Of a stretch of 30,450 bases of DNA, positions 15,675 through 23,276 are shown piece by piece (within the stretch, counting starts at the first letter, position 1; every line of letters begins with the position of its first letter). The notes beneath the pieces are model-generated. The model worked only from the letters and a program-made list of their open reading frames with translations, did not search any database and was not told the DNA's origin. The position numbers and the translations under genes are program-made. The stretch lies in the NCBI GenBank assembly GCA_964558465.1, contig CAZLEF010000087.1, positions 1-30,450 of the forward strand. Reading direction: 5' to 3'. The stretch is from JACJYC01 sp964558465. GTDB taxonomy: Bacteria; Bacteroidota; Bacteroidia; Chitinophagales; Saprospiraceae.

Positions 15675-16448
15675 CTAATCCCGGGGTTTGAAAAGGGTTT
15701 TGGCGTTGGATGTTGTAATTTCTGCCACCTGATCCAAAGAAACTTCCAGCACTTCGGCCATTTTTTCAGCGATCAGGCGCAAATATGCGCTTTCATTTCG
15801 TTTCCCCCGGTGCGGAACGGGTGCAAGATAGGGGGAATCTGTTTCCAGAACCACTTTTTCTATGCCTATTTCTTTTAATGTTTCGGCCAGACCGCTGTTT
15901 TTATAGGTCAACACGCCCCCGATGCCCAGATAAAACCCCAATTCCCGGATCTTTGCCGCCTGGTTTGCATTGCCGGTGAAACAATGGAAAACCCCGCTCA
16001 GGTTCTGGTCTGCTTCTTTTTGGACGAGGTCGATGACCAGGTCCATAGATTCCCTGCAATGGATGGAAACGGGCAATTTCAGGGTTTTGGCCCATCCGAT
16101 CTGTTGGAGGAATGCTGATTTTTGCTCCTCGATAAAGGTTTTGTCCCAATACAGGTCGATCCCGATCTCGCCGATGGCCGAAAAAGGCCGTTGGGCGATC
16201 CATTTTCTGACAACGGCCAGTTCCTGTTCAAAATCTTCTTTCACCGAACAGGGATGCAGCCCCATCATGGGGAAACAGTATTCGGGCCAGGTATTTTCGA
16301 GGGCCAGCATGTCGTCGACGGAGGCGCTGTCCACATTCGGCAAATAGAACCGGGCAACCCCGGCTTCCAGGGCTCGCTTCATGACTGCTTCGATATCCGG
16401 GGCCAGTTGCCGGGCGTATAAATGTGTGTGGGTGTCCACCAATTCCAT
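15675..16448 (-). CDS. tatD: TatD-family metal-dependent hydrolase/DNase
   Basis: A 257-residue soluble protein of the usual TatD length. Metal ligands of the TIM-barrel amidohydrolase fold are visible in order: DTHTHL near residue 5, AIGEIGID near residue 93, SIHCRES near residue 129, FHCFTGN near residue 154, and VLETDSPYLAPVPHRGKRNE near residue 205. TatD enzymes are 3'-5' exonucleases or deoxyribonucleases acting on damaged or single-stranded DNA. The ATG at 16448 gives the canonical N-terminus MELVDTHTHL. A -7 promoter element lies 17 bases upstream. It is divergent from rnhA. Confidence 0.95.
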   Translation of the reverse strand: MELVDTHTHLYARQLAPDIEAVMKRALEAGVARFYLPNVDSASVDDMLALENTWPEYCFPMMGLHPCSVKEDFEQELAVVRKWIAQRPFSAIGEIGIDLYWDKTFIEEQKSAFLQQIGWAKTLKLPVSIHCRESMDLVIDLVQKEADQNLSGVFHCFTGNANQAAKIRELGFYLGIGGVLTYKNSGLAETLKEIGIEKVVLETDSPYLAPVPHRGKRNESAYLRLIAEKMAEVLEVSLDQVAEITTSNAKTLFKPRD

Positions 16449-16465
16449 CCAAACAAAGATTTGCG

Positions 16466-16473
16466 CAAAGGTA
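16466..16473 (-). promoter_or_regulatory. -7 promoter element of tatD
   Basis: TACCTTTG on the minus strand, followed by CGC, exactly as in the rbfA promoter at 24050. No clear -33 element at the expected distance. Confidence 0.45.
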
Positions 16474-16583
16474 TAGATTAATTTTTGATCCGTTTTGGCG
16501 GTTTGGACCCCTCTAAAAGTTTTCAGAGGAGGTTAAGAACTTGTTCTGCCAAATTTTGCCAATTTTGCACCAAAACCAGGGGT

Positions 16584-17204
16584 TTGAGCAAAAGCCAGAA
16601 ATATTATGTGGTTTGGAAAGGGCATGTGCCGGGGGTTTATGCTTCCTGGACGGAATGCCAGTTGCAAATCAAAGGATATCCGGAAGCGCGGTATAAATCG
16701 TTTCCGGATAAAAAGCAGGCGGATGCCGCTTTTTTACAAGGGGCGCCGTCCGGGGCTGCGGCATTTAAAAAGTCTGCACCTGCCAAAAACCGCCAGGCAG
16801 GCGTCAACTGGAACAGCATTTCAGTAGATGCGGCCTGCAGCGGGAACCCCGGCGTGATGGAGTACCAGGGGGTGATCACCGGCACCGGCAAGCAGATCTT
16901 CCATCAGAAATTTGACCTGGGCACCAATAATATAGGCGAGTTTCTGGCCATTGTGCACGCGCTGGCCCTTTTAAAGCAACAGGGAAAAAACACGCCGGTA
17001 TATACGGATTCAAAAACGGCGCTGGCCTGGGTGCGGAATAAAAAGGTGAAAACGAACCTGGAACACAACAAGAAGACCGAATTCTTGTTTGAGCTCATCG
17101 GACGCGCTGAGAAATGGCTTCAGGAGAACAAATACAACAACCCGGTCCTGAAATGGGAAACGGAAGACTGGGGGGAGATCCCGGCGGATTTTGGGAGAAA
17201 GTGA
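16584..17204 (+). CDS. rnhA: Ribonuclease HI with N-terminal viroplasmin (caulimovirus-type) domain
   Basis: A 206-residue protein if started at the TTG at 16584. Residues 5-50 form the RNA/DNA-hybrid-binding viroplasmin domain (KYYVVWKGHVPGVYASW, followed by GYPEARYKSF). The RNase H domain starts near residue 78 and holds the four catalytic acids: Asp82 (SVDAACSGNPG), Glu119 (NNIGEFLA), Asp142 (VYTDSKTALAW) and Asp202 (IPADFGRK). It removes RNA from RNA/DNA hybrids. No ATG exists in frame before the domain; the frame stays open to a TTG at 16485 but that stretch is not protein-like. TTG 16584 matches the usual start one residue before SKSQKYYVV. Its stop codon is 8 bp from a heptamer tract. 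Confidence 0.93.
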   Translation: MSKSQKYYVVWKGHVPGVYASWTECQLQIKGYPEARYKSFPDKKQADAAFLQGAPSGAAAFKKSAPAKNRQAGVNWNSISVDAACSGNPGVMEYQGVITGTGKQIFHQKFDLGTNNIGEFLAIVHALALLKQQGKNTPVYTDSKTALAWVRNKKVKTNLEHNKKTEFLFELIGRAEKWLQENKYNNPVLKWETEDWGEIPADFGRK

Positions 17205-17213
17205 GATGTTTTA

Positions 17214-17270
17214 GTTGTCAGTTGTCAGTTGTCAGTTGTCAGTTGTCAGTTGTCAGTTGTCAGTTGTCAG
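17214..17270. repeat. Perfect heptamer tract (GTTGTCA)8 between rnhA and def
   Basis: Eight perfect copies of GTTGTCA plus one base, directly followed by the hairpin at 17271-17294. The tract lies between the converging 3' ends of rnhA and def. On the minus strand the unit TGACAAC puts TGA in all three frames within 21 bases. Confidence 0.97.
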
Positions 17271-17294
17271 GCCTCTGAGCGGAGTCGAAGAGGC
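17271..17294. repeat. Copy B of the GAGCGRAGYCGA hairpin
   Basis: A perfect 6-bp stem GCCTCT/AGAGGC around GAGCGGAGTCGA, immediately next to the heptamer tract, in the same order and orientation as copy C at 10265. It could serve as a weak terminator for the converging rnhA and def genes. Confidence 0.8.
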
Positions 17295-17300
17295 GGGGGC

Positions 17301-17858
17301 TTAGCGGCCGGCGAACTTCATTTTGTATTCTACACTTACCTTACCCTTTTTAATGTTTTCCAGTTTGCGCTGCACCAGCTTTTTTTTGATCGGTTTGAGG
17401 TGTTCCACAAAAAGGACACCTTCGATATGGTCATATTCATGCTGAATGACCCGCGCATTGACACCGCTGAAAACGGCCTCATGGGTTTCGAATTTTTCGT
17501 CCTGATACCGCAGGCGGAGAACGGGTGGGCGCTCCACATCGCCCCGGACATCCGGGATGCTCAGGCAGCCTTCCTCATAATTCCAGACCTGCCCTTCTTC
17601 GGAGATCTTTTGAGCGTTGATAAAAACCTGTTTGATCCCGTTGGCTTTTTTTTCTTCGTCCATGATCTGGATCGTATCGATCACAAAAAGCCGGATGGAC
17701 CTGCCGATCTGAGGAGCGGCAAGGCCGACGCCATCAGCCTGGTACATCGTTTCCCACATGTCCTCGAGCAGTTTGTCCAATTCCGGATATCCGGGTTCGA
17801 TGGGGTCAGATACTTTTTTCAGCACCGGGTGGCCATAGCCATAAATCGGAAGCAACAT
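17301..17858 (-). CDS. def: Peptide deformylase
   Basis: A 185-residue protein that removes the formyl group from the N-terminal methionine of new proteins. All three family motifs are intact: GVGLAAPQIG (residues 43-52), EGCLSIP (96-102, metal-ligand Cys98) and QHEYDH (139-144, two metal-ligand histidines and the catalytic Glu140). It starts 44 bp after the ruvX stop codon on the same strand without a clear promoter of its own, suggesting a ruvX-def operon. Past its stop codon lie a palindrome and a heptamer tract shared with the convergent rnhA. Confidence 0.97.
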   Translation of the reverse strand: MLLPIYGYGHPVLKKVSDPIEPGYPELDKLLEDMWETMYQADGVGLAAPQIGRSIRLFVIDTIQIMDEEKKANGIKQVFINAQKISEEGQVWNYEEGCLSIPDVRGDVERPPVLRLRYQDEKFETHEAVFSGVNARVIQHEYDHIEGVLFVEHLKPIKKKLVQRKLENIKKGKVSVEYKMKFAGR

Positions 17859-17902
17859 AATGTATTAAAAATAGTTAAAAATTTAATCCAATGACCGGAT
17901 GA

Positions 17903-18313
17903 TCAGCGGTGCCCCAGAAAATCCTGGAGAATCAGCACGGCGCTGATTTTGTCGACCAGTCCCTTTTCCCTGCGTTTTTTTTTCCTGGTTCCGCTTTGCA
18001 GGATGATTGTTTTGGCATCTTTGGATGTATAGCGTTCGTCCTGCAGCACAATCCGGATCATCGGGAAACGTTTTTCCAGCTTTTGGGCCAGGTCTTTGAC
18101 CGTTTTGGCCAATTGGGCAGGGTTTCCATCGGGATAAAACGGTTCGCCGATAACAATTGTTTCAACTTCCTCTGACCGGGTATAATCTTCAAGAAACGGA
18201 ACCAGTTCCGGCGTCAGGACGGTATCCAGGCCGGTAGCAATGATCTGGAGCGGATCGGTGACGGCAATCCCGGTTCTTTTTGTTCCGTAATCGATGGCTA
18301 ATATTCGCGGCAT
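17903..18313 (-). CDS. ruvX: RuvX/YqgF-type Holliday junction resolvase or pre-16S rRNA nuclease
   Basis: A 136-residue protein of normal family length. It has the RNase H-like fold motifs MPRILAIDYGTKRTGIAVTD at the N-terminus (catalytic Asp8), VIGEPFYPDG in the middle, DERYTSKDA, and DKISAVLILQDFL near the C-terminus. In E. coli YqgF takes part in 16S rRNA 5'-end maturation; the resolvase name comes from structural similarity. The open frame extends upstream to 18403, but that part would translate a terminator hairpin. The ATG at 18313 sits only 4 bases after a perfect -7 element, so the message may be leaderless. Confidence 0.95.
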   Translation of the reverse strand: MPRILAIDYGTKRTGIAVTDPLQIIATGLDTVLTPELVPFLEDYTRSEEVETIVIGEPFYPDGNPAQLAKTVKDLAQKLEKRFPMIRIVLQDERYTSKDAKTIILQSGTRKKKRREKGLVDKISAVLILQDFLGHR

Positions 18314-18317
18314 GGCG

Positions 18318-18325
18318 CAAAGATA
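18318..18325 (-). promoter_or_regulatory. -7 promoter element of ruvX
   Basis: TATCTTTG on the minus strand fits TAnnTTTG; only CGCC separates it from the ATG. It follows immediately after the T run of the terminator at 18338-18370. The -33 region is T-rich without a clear TTG. Confidence 0.55.
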
Positions 18326-18337
18326 GGAGATTAAAAT

Positions 18338-18370
18338 AAAAAAAGTTGCCTGGTAAATGCACCAGACAAC
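18338..18370 (-). terminator. Terminator upstream of ruvX, minus strand
   Basis: GTTGTCTGGT (18370-18361) pairs with ACCAGGCAAC (18354-18345), 10 bp with one G-U wobble that works only on the minus strand, and seven T follow. It ends a transcript coming from the degP-like gene or from the motif-hairpin element next to it. Confidence 0.85.
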
Positions 18371-18460
18371 CATCCCCTTACTTAATTGATCGTTTGAAGG
18401 CAATTAAAGCTGTCAGGGCCGCCCGAAAGCGGCTCCTGACAACCGTTCCCCCTTACTTAA
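18345..18460 (-). ncRNA. Candidate small RNA: duplicated motif-plus-hairpin unit
   Basis: On the minus strand the 12-base motif TTAAGTAAGGGG occurs twice (18460-18449 and 18385-18374). Each is followed within 2-4 bases by GGTTGTC, then A/T and GG, opening a hairpin. The first hairpin (18441-18411) has 12 pairs with one bulged A; the second is the terminator at 18370-18345. The exact repetition of an unpaired motif before two differing hairpins, with a terminator at the end, suggests a structured RNA of about 115 bases, either independent or as the 3' UTR of the protease gene 250 bp upstream. No promoter with good consensus is visible. An RNA with this description is not known to me. Confidence 0.35.
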
Positions 18461-18709
18461 CTCTTATGGCGTTCGGTTTGTAACAAAAGACTTACAGTGA
18501 AAAGAGCGCAAAGTCTTTTCAACATTAGTGCACAGAATGAAATGTGGGTGATGAACGGCAGAATGGCGATTCAGAAAAACGCCGATCCTGATCCTTAATG
18601 TTAATTCAAGCCAGGGTTCAGAAAATATTGAATATGTTGTCTACATCTTTTCAGACGAAGAAAACAGGAAAGGTCACCAGTCCGGGAAAATTTTTTTGAT
18701 AACGGATGA
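18461..18709. other. Gene-free stretch between the protease gene and the RNA-like element
   Basis: No credible coding region. An inverted repeat AAAAGACTT (18485-18493) / AAGTCTTTT (18511-18519) with a 17-base spacer is the only structure seen. The remainder is AT-rich sequence without repeats. Confidence 0.5.
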
Positions 18710-19819
18710 TCAATCGAGGCTTTTCAGGGAAACGTTGTCTTTTCTGAATTTTTTGCCATTCCGGAAATAATCCAGGCTGATCCGGTCGCCAGGCCGGAAG
18801 CGGGCGATTAATTCCTGTAATTCGGGTACGGAGCGTGTAGGGATGTTGTTGACGCCGACAATTACATCGCCGGAGCGCAGGCCTGAGGTTTCGGCGCTGC
18901 CGCCGAGGAGGACTTCCCGGATCAGAACCCCTTCGATGGCGGGCAAATTGAGGTCTTTGGCGTTCTCAACCGAAACATCGGCGATATTGACGCCGAGTAC
19001 GCCGCGCCTCACCCTGCCAAAATCCTTCAGGTCGGCGATGACTTTCCGGACCAGGTTGGCCGGAATTGCAAAGGAATAACCTTCAGAAAAGCCCGATTCG
19101 GTAATAATTGCGGTATTAATGCCGATCAATTCTCCTTTGAGGTTGACCAGTGCGCCCCCGCTGTTACCAGGGTTGACGGCGGCATCGGTCTGGATGAAGG
19201 ATTCGATGGAGTAGGCATTGTCCAGGATATTGATGCTTCTGCCTTTTGCACTGATGATCCCTGCGGTTATGGTGGAAGAAAGTTCAAAAGGGCTGCCGAT
19301 GGCCAAAACCCATTCGCCGATTTCCGCCTGGTCGGAATTTCCGTAAGGCAATACCGGCAAATTATTGCCTTCCACTTTCAGGAGCGCCAGGTCGGTTTGT
19401 TCATCGACGCCCAGCAGGGATGCGCTCAGCCTTCGCCGGTCGACCAGGGCGACTTCGAACCGGGTACCGTCGTCGATAACATGTTTATTTGTGATCACAT
19501 ACCCATCCGGACTGATGATGACCCCCGATCCGGCAGAGGACCTGTACCCCGAATTGCCGTAAGCCAGCACACTGACTACTGCGGAAACACTTTGACGCGC
19601 CACGGGGCGGAAATCAACCGGCAGGTCCATCAAAGCCGGTTTGGGTTCGGGTTGAGTTTCTTGCGGGGTTTCCATGGGCTGGCTTACCCTGACGGTTGCC
19701 AATTCATAAGAAGGCGGTAAGGATTCCCTGACCAGGTCGGCCACGGACTGGCGGAACAGCGCAAAGGTGACAAAAGCAGCAAGTAGGGCCGCAAAACAAT
19801 GGCTGAGTAGGGATTTCAT
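18710..19819 (-). CDS. HtrA/DegS-like trypsin-family serine protease with one PDZ domain
   Basis: A 369-residue periplasmic or membrane-anchored protease. An N-terminal hydrophobic segment (residues 6-23) serves as signal or anchor and is followed by a Pro-rich linker. The protease domain carries the catalytic triad His113 (YVITNKHVID), Asp143 (QTDLALLKV) and Ser220 (NPGNSGGAL). A single PDZ domain covers about residues 275-365 (SGLRSGDVIVGVNNIPTRSVPELQELI). One PDZ plus a membrane anchor is the DegS/HhoB layout; DegP has two. The family handles envelope protein quality control or regulated proteolysis. It lies 68 bp downstream of the acyl-CoA oxidase-like gene on the same strand, with no terminator between, so co-transcription is possible. 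Confidence 0.94.
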   Translation of the reverse strand: MKSLLSHCFAALLAAFVTFALFRQSVADLVRESLPPSYELATVRVSQPMETPQETQPEPKPALMDLPVDFRPVARQSVSAVVSVLAYGNSGYRSSAGSGVIISPDGYVITNKHVIDDGTRFEVALVDRRRLSASLLGVDEQTDLALLKVEGNNLPVLPYGNSDQAEIGEWVLAIGSPFELSSTITAGIISAKGRSINILDNAYSIESFIQTDAAVNPGNSGGALVNLKGELIGINTAIITESGFSEGYSFAIPANLVRKVIADLKDFGRVRRGVLGVNIADVSVENAKDLNLPAIEGVLIREVLLGGSAETSGLRSGDVIVGVNNIPTRSVPELQELIARFRPGDRISLDYFRNGKKFRKDNVSLKSLD

Positions 19820-19887
19820 AGATCACAGGTTTACCAGGTTAAAGAAATATGCTGCGGTATTTGGTTGCATCACAGGAGAAATCAAAT

Positions 19888-22206
19888 TCAAAAACCGGGG
19901 GGTGCGCTTACCAAAGAACCGGGAACCCCAAAAGCTTCCGTCAGCACCCAGGCTTTTTGCCGGAGTTCACGGCAAAGCCCGTCGATCTCTTTCCGGATGG
20001 CTTTAGATTTAACAGGTTGTATGTATTCCTGTTCAAGAAACCAACCTTTGTGTTTTTCGATGGTATGCAAAGCATAAAGGGACCGGATTGCGGAAAAGGC
20101 GCCAAGGGCGCGATCATCCTTAATATTTTGAATGGTTTCTTCTGCCGATTCCAAGACCCATCTTTCGACAAAGGCTTCGGCCAGGCTGATCATGTGATTC
20201 TGGCATTCCAGCCCTGCAACATAGGCGCTGAGCCCGGATTTGATCAGCCCCCGCAACCGCTGACTCAGGGAGAACAAAAGCCTTTGTTCCCGGAAACGAA
20301 AAGCATTCAGTTGGAATTCGCTCCCCAAAAGGTGCGATTTATCCGTTTGGCGGGTGACAAACGGATTTTGTTCGGTAAATGAAATATTGATCCGCCGGCC
20401 AAGATAACGCAGTACGGCCCTGGTCCCTTCCTCCATGAATTCTTTCTGGAAGGCAGACAACACGCCTTTGGCTACCAACTGCATCAATACGGTATTATCC
20501 CCTTCGAAGGTGGTAAAAATTTCGGTATCCGCTTTCAGGTCAGCAAACCGGGTTTCCCAAAGGTAGCCTTTGCCACCGCAGGCCTCCCTGCATTCCTGGA
20601 TGGTTTCGGTCACAAACCAGGTAGCGCAGGATTTCAGCCCTGCGGCAAGGGTTTCGATTTCCCGCATATCCGTATCACTCCGTTGCAGGTAAAGGTTGGT
20701 CAGCTTTTTGAGGGCCAGGTCGAGGACATAGGTTTTGGCCAGTTTGGGCATCAACCTGCGCTGGTGGCTTGGGTAATCCAATAGCAGGACTTCGGGAGAA
20801 TTGGGGCCCGGGCTGAACTGACGCCTGGCGAGCCCATAACGGATGGCAATTGTCAGAGCGGTTTTTGCGGCGCTTAAACCTGCCCTGGGGACACAGACCC
20901 TACCACCAACTAACGTGCCGAGCATCGTAAAGAAGCGTTTGTCAGCATGTTGAATCTGGCTGAAATACCGGCCATTTTCGTCTACATTTCCAAACCGGTT
21001 CAGCAAGTTTTCACGTGGTATTCTGACCTGGTCGAACCATATCCGGCCGTTATCTACCCCGTTCAATCCCATTTTATATCCACAATCCTCGACGCGGATG
21101 CCGGGCAGCGGGCGGTGATGTTCATCCCTGAGCGGCACCAGCAGAGCGTGGACGCCGTGGTTGGTTCCAGCTACCAGCAATTGGGCAAAAACTACGGCAA
21201 GGCGGCCGTGAAGGGCATTCCCGATGTAATCTTTGCCGGCCTCCCTGGTCGGCGAATGGACGATAAATTCCCCGTTTTTTGGGTCATATGTTGCAGTGGT
21301 TTCCAGGCCTTTCACATTTGAACCATGGCCGGTTTCCGTCATGGCAAAACAACCCGGAAGTTCGAGGTCGCCGGCTTTTTTCAGGTACAGTTCATGATGG
21401 CGCCGGGTCCCGAGGGCATGGATTGCCCCGCCGAACAGGCCGAACTGCACGCCAAATTTGACGGCAAGGCTGAGGTCGTAATATCCGAGGGTTTCAAAAA
21501 CGAGGGCATAATGTCCCATGTTGTTTCCGCCGCCAAATTCCAGGGGGTAGGCCAATGCACCCAGTTTCTGGCGGGCGAGCAGGAGCGTCCAGTCGAGTAC
21601 CTGGCGCCGGTAAATTTCCTTGGTTTCAAAATGGCGGCGTTTGAATACCTGGTCGGATAGAAGGGTGTGTACCGATTGCCGGAAAGCGGCATTGGGGCCA
21701 TCCAGGATCGCAGCCAGGGCGATGGCTTCCTCCATGGAGGCTTGACGGAGGAGAGCGGGGGCATCACCCAAAATATCCTGGTAGGAATGCAATCCGGCCC
21801 GGTTGAGCCGGGCTTCAAGTTTTTCGAGTTTTTGAACGATCAGGGGGTCTTTCCAGTTTTTGACCGGAAAATCACCTTTCCAGTTTTGTGCGGCCCGTTC
21901 AGCCAGGAAAATCCCCAGATCGGTGAGGCTGGGTTGCCCTTTCCCACTCCAGTTTTCAAGCGCGTTTTGAAAGGTTGTTTCCCATTGTCGGAACAAAAAG
22001 GGATCAGGGGGGGCGCCGGGCCTGGTCCATTCCAGGGCAAGGCGTTTGTCGTCGTCTGTGAGGAAAGGAAGTTCGTTGCCCTGGGATCGCAACGCGCTTA
22101 TTTCGGTTGGGGTCAATACCTGGTCGCGCCAGGCAATATAAAAAAGCGGGATAAGGCATTGAATGCCGGGAGCATAAACCATTTCATGAGATGGAGCGAT
22201 TTCCAT
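19888..22206 (-). CDS. Acyl-CoA oxidase/dehydrogenase family flavoenzyme, long form
   Basis: A 772-residue protein, much longer than typical bacterial acyl-CoA dehydrogenases (380-600). The FAD-binding motif is CFAMTETGHGSNVKGLETTA (residues 286-305), followed by YIGNALHGRLAVVFAQL. EACGGKGYL (541-549) and TFEGDNTVLMQ (566-576) are the C-terminal signatures of peroxisomal-type acyl-CoA oxidases, whose catalytic glutamate is the one in FEGDN (here Glu568). A further C-terminal helical domain of 190 residues is also oxidase-like. The first 80 residues match nothing I know. The enzyme would introduce the trans-2 double bond into fatty acyl-CoA; whether electrons go to oxygen or to an electron-transfer flavoprotein cannot be read from the sequence. 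The start at 22206 is an ATG without a clear ribosome binding site. Confidence 0.9.
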   Translation of the reverse strand: MEIAPSHEMVYAPGIQCLIPLFYIAWRDQVLTPTEISALRSQGNELPFLTDDDKRLALEWTRPGAPPDPFLFRQWETTFQNALENWSGKGQPSLTDLGIFLAERAAQNWKGDFPVKNWKDPLIVQKLEKLEARLNRAGLHSYQDILGDAPALLRQASMEEAIALAAILDGPNAAFRQSVHTLLSDQVFKRRHFETKEIYRRQVLDWTLLLARQKLGALAYPLEFGGGNNMGHYALVFETLGYYDLSLAVKFGVQFGLFGGAIHALGTRRHHELYLKKAGDLELPGCFAMTETGHGSNVKGLETTATYDPKNGEFIVHSPTREAGKDYIGNALHGRLAVVFAQLLVAGTNHGVHALLVPLRDEHHRPLPGIRVEDCGYKMGLNGVDNGRIWFDQVRIPRENLLNRFGNVDENGRYFSQIQHADKRFFTMLGTLVGGRVCVPRAGLSAAKTALTIAIRYGLARRQFSPGPNSPEVLLLDYPSHQRRLMPKLAKTYVLDLALKKLTNLYLQRSDTDMREIETLAAGLKSCATWFVTETIQECREACGGKGYLWETRFADLKADTEIFTTFEGDNTVLMQLVAKGVLSAFQKEFMEEGTRAVLRYLGRRINISFTEQNPFVTRQTDKSHLLGSEFQLNAFRFREQRLLFSLSQRLRGLIKSGLSAYVAGLECQNHMISLAEAFVERWVLESAEETIQNIKDDRALGAFSAIRSLYALHTIEKHKGWFLEQEYIQPVKSKAIRKEIDGLCRELRQKAWVLTEAFGVPGSLVSAPPGF

Positions 22207-22303
22207 AATGAGGATTTTTAACCCGGATACTTTTTTTAGTTAATCCAATGGAGGCCAACGGGCAAGCAAGATAGTTTAAATTATGAAAAGGAAAAAGTTG
22301 AAT

Positions 22304-22333
22304 AAAAAGACCGCCTTGCAGGACAAGGCGGTC
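22304..22333 (-). terminator. Terminator after the glucosaminidase gene
   Basis: A 9-bp stem (GACCGCCTT at 22309-22317 with AAGGCGGTC at 22325-22333) and a 7-base loop, followed on the minus strand by CTTTTTATT. It lies 46 bp past the glucosaminidase stop. Confidence 0.85.
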
Positions 22334-22379
22334 GCCTACATGAGAAAACCACTAAGTAAAGGCAAGAATTTTGAGGGGT

Positions 22380-23210
22380 TTACCAGTCCTGATCGTCCAG
22401 AAGGTAAAGCTGATATTTTTCGATAACGTTGATCAGTTTCTGGTCATAGCGCCGTTCTTTTGCATAACCGGCTTTGCTGAGGGCTGCGGCCCATTTTTTG
22501 TAACTGGCGCCGAGGTCAAACAAATCGGGGAAACGGTTTTTCAGCAGGGTGCTGTGTTCACGCCAGTTTTCCCAGGCGCTTTCGTAGTGGCGATCGGGAA
22601 GGCGCAGGCTGAAATGATGGTTCCTGGCAACAGCGGCTTCTGTTTCTCCGGCGCGGCTTTCCAGGATTCCCTGTGCCATCAGGATACTTGCCGGAACACC
22701 AAATTTTTCCATTTCGGCTGCCGCCACCCCGCTGAAACGTCCGATATAATTTTTAACGGTTGCTTCATCTGCCGGGATCTCAGCGGCTGATCTGGCGGCC
22801 GGTTCTTTATACTGAACGCCCTGGACGACCCCAAGCTGGTCGGAAACCGCGTCTGTGTTTTCGCGGGGCGCATCACCCAGTATACCTGCGAGCGGCGCCC
22901 GCATATTGACAGAAAACTGGACTTCTTTTTTTGCGAGAATGTAAACGGCTACCACGGCAAGGCCGATCTTTAACCAGGGCAGGCGGGTTTTGCCTTTGCT
23001 CAGGCCGACAAACCGCAAGAGGTGAAATTTGATAGCGATCAGCACCCGGTAGAAGCCAAGCAGCAGGTAACGAAGGATGATGCTGAAATTGATCTCGGGG
23101 GTTTGCCCCAAGTTATTACCCTGGCTGATGGTTCGTTGGGTGTCTCTGGCGACTTTTTTATTGCCGCCGACTTCCCATTCGTAAGCTTTGTTGGATACAT
23201 CGGGCCCCAT
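22380..23210 (-). CDS. Membrane-anchored glucosaminidase (GH73-type peptidoglycan hydrolase)
   Basis: A 276-residue protein. Residues 1-78 are polar to amphipathic, residues 79-94 (LKIGLAVVAVYILA) form a membrane helix, and the rest is probably periplasmic. The catalytic domain (about 150-272) matches the FlgJ/LytG glucosaminidase family: VPASILMAQGILESRAGET with presumed catalytic Glu184, then WENWREHSTLLKNR and YKKWAAALSKAGYA ending IEKYQLYLLD. It would cleave the N-acetylglucosaminyl-1,4-N-acetylmuramic acid bond in peptidoglycan. The 78-residue segment before the membrane helix is unusual for a secreted autolysin. A consensus promoter lies 67 bp upstream and a terminator downstream, so it is a single-gene unit. 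Confidence 0.92.
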   Translation of the reverse strand: MGPDVSNKAYEWEVGGNKKVARDTQRTISQGNNLGQTPEINFSIILRYLLLGFYRVLIAIKFHLLRFVGLSKGKTRLPWLKIGLAVVAVYILAKKEVQFSVNMRAPLAGILGDAPRENTDAVSDQLGVVQGVQYKEPAARSAAEIPADEATVKNYIGRFSGVAAAEMEKFGVPASILMAQGILESRAGETEAAVARNHHFSLRLPDRHYESAWENWREHSTLLKNRFPDLFDLGASYKKWAAALSKAGYAKERRYDQKLINVIEKYQLYLLDDQDW

Positions 23211-23276
23211 GATACTGCAATTTAAAAATGAGATTGAAAATGAGTGCTTGTTTCAAACAGAAAAGTTTGATGACCA

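Noticed and set aside
17229..17894. 221-residue plus-strand open frame after rnhA
   Set aside because: Starts inside the GTTGTCA tract and runs antisense to def, whose three motifs are intact on the other strand.
22345..22365. CTAAGTAAAGG as a third copy of the TTAAGTAAGGGG motif
   Set aside because: Two mismatches, no GGTTGTC after it, and the orientation relative to its hairpin is opposite to that at 18345-18460.
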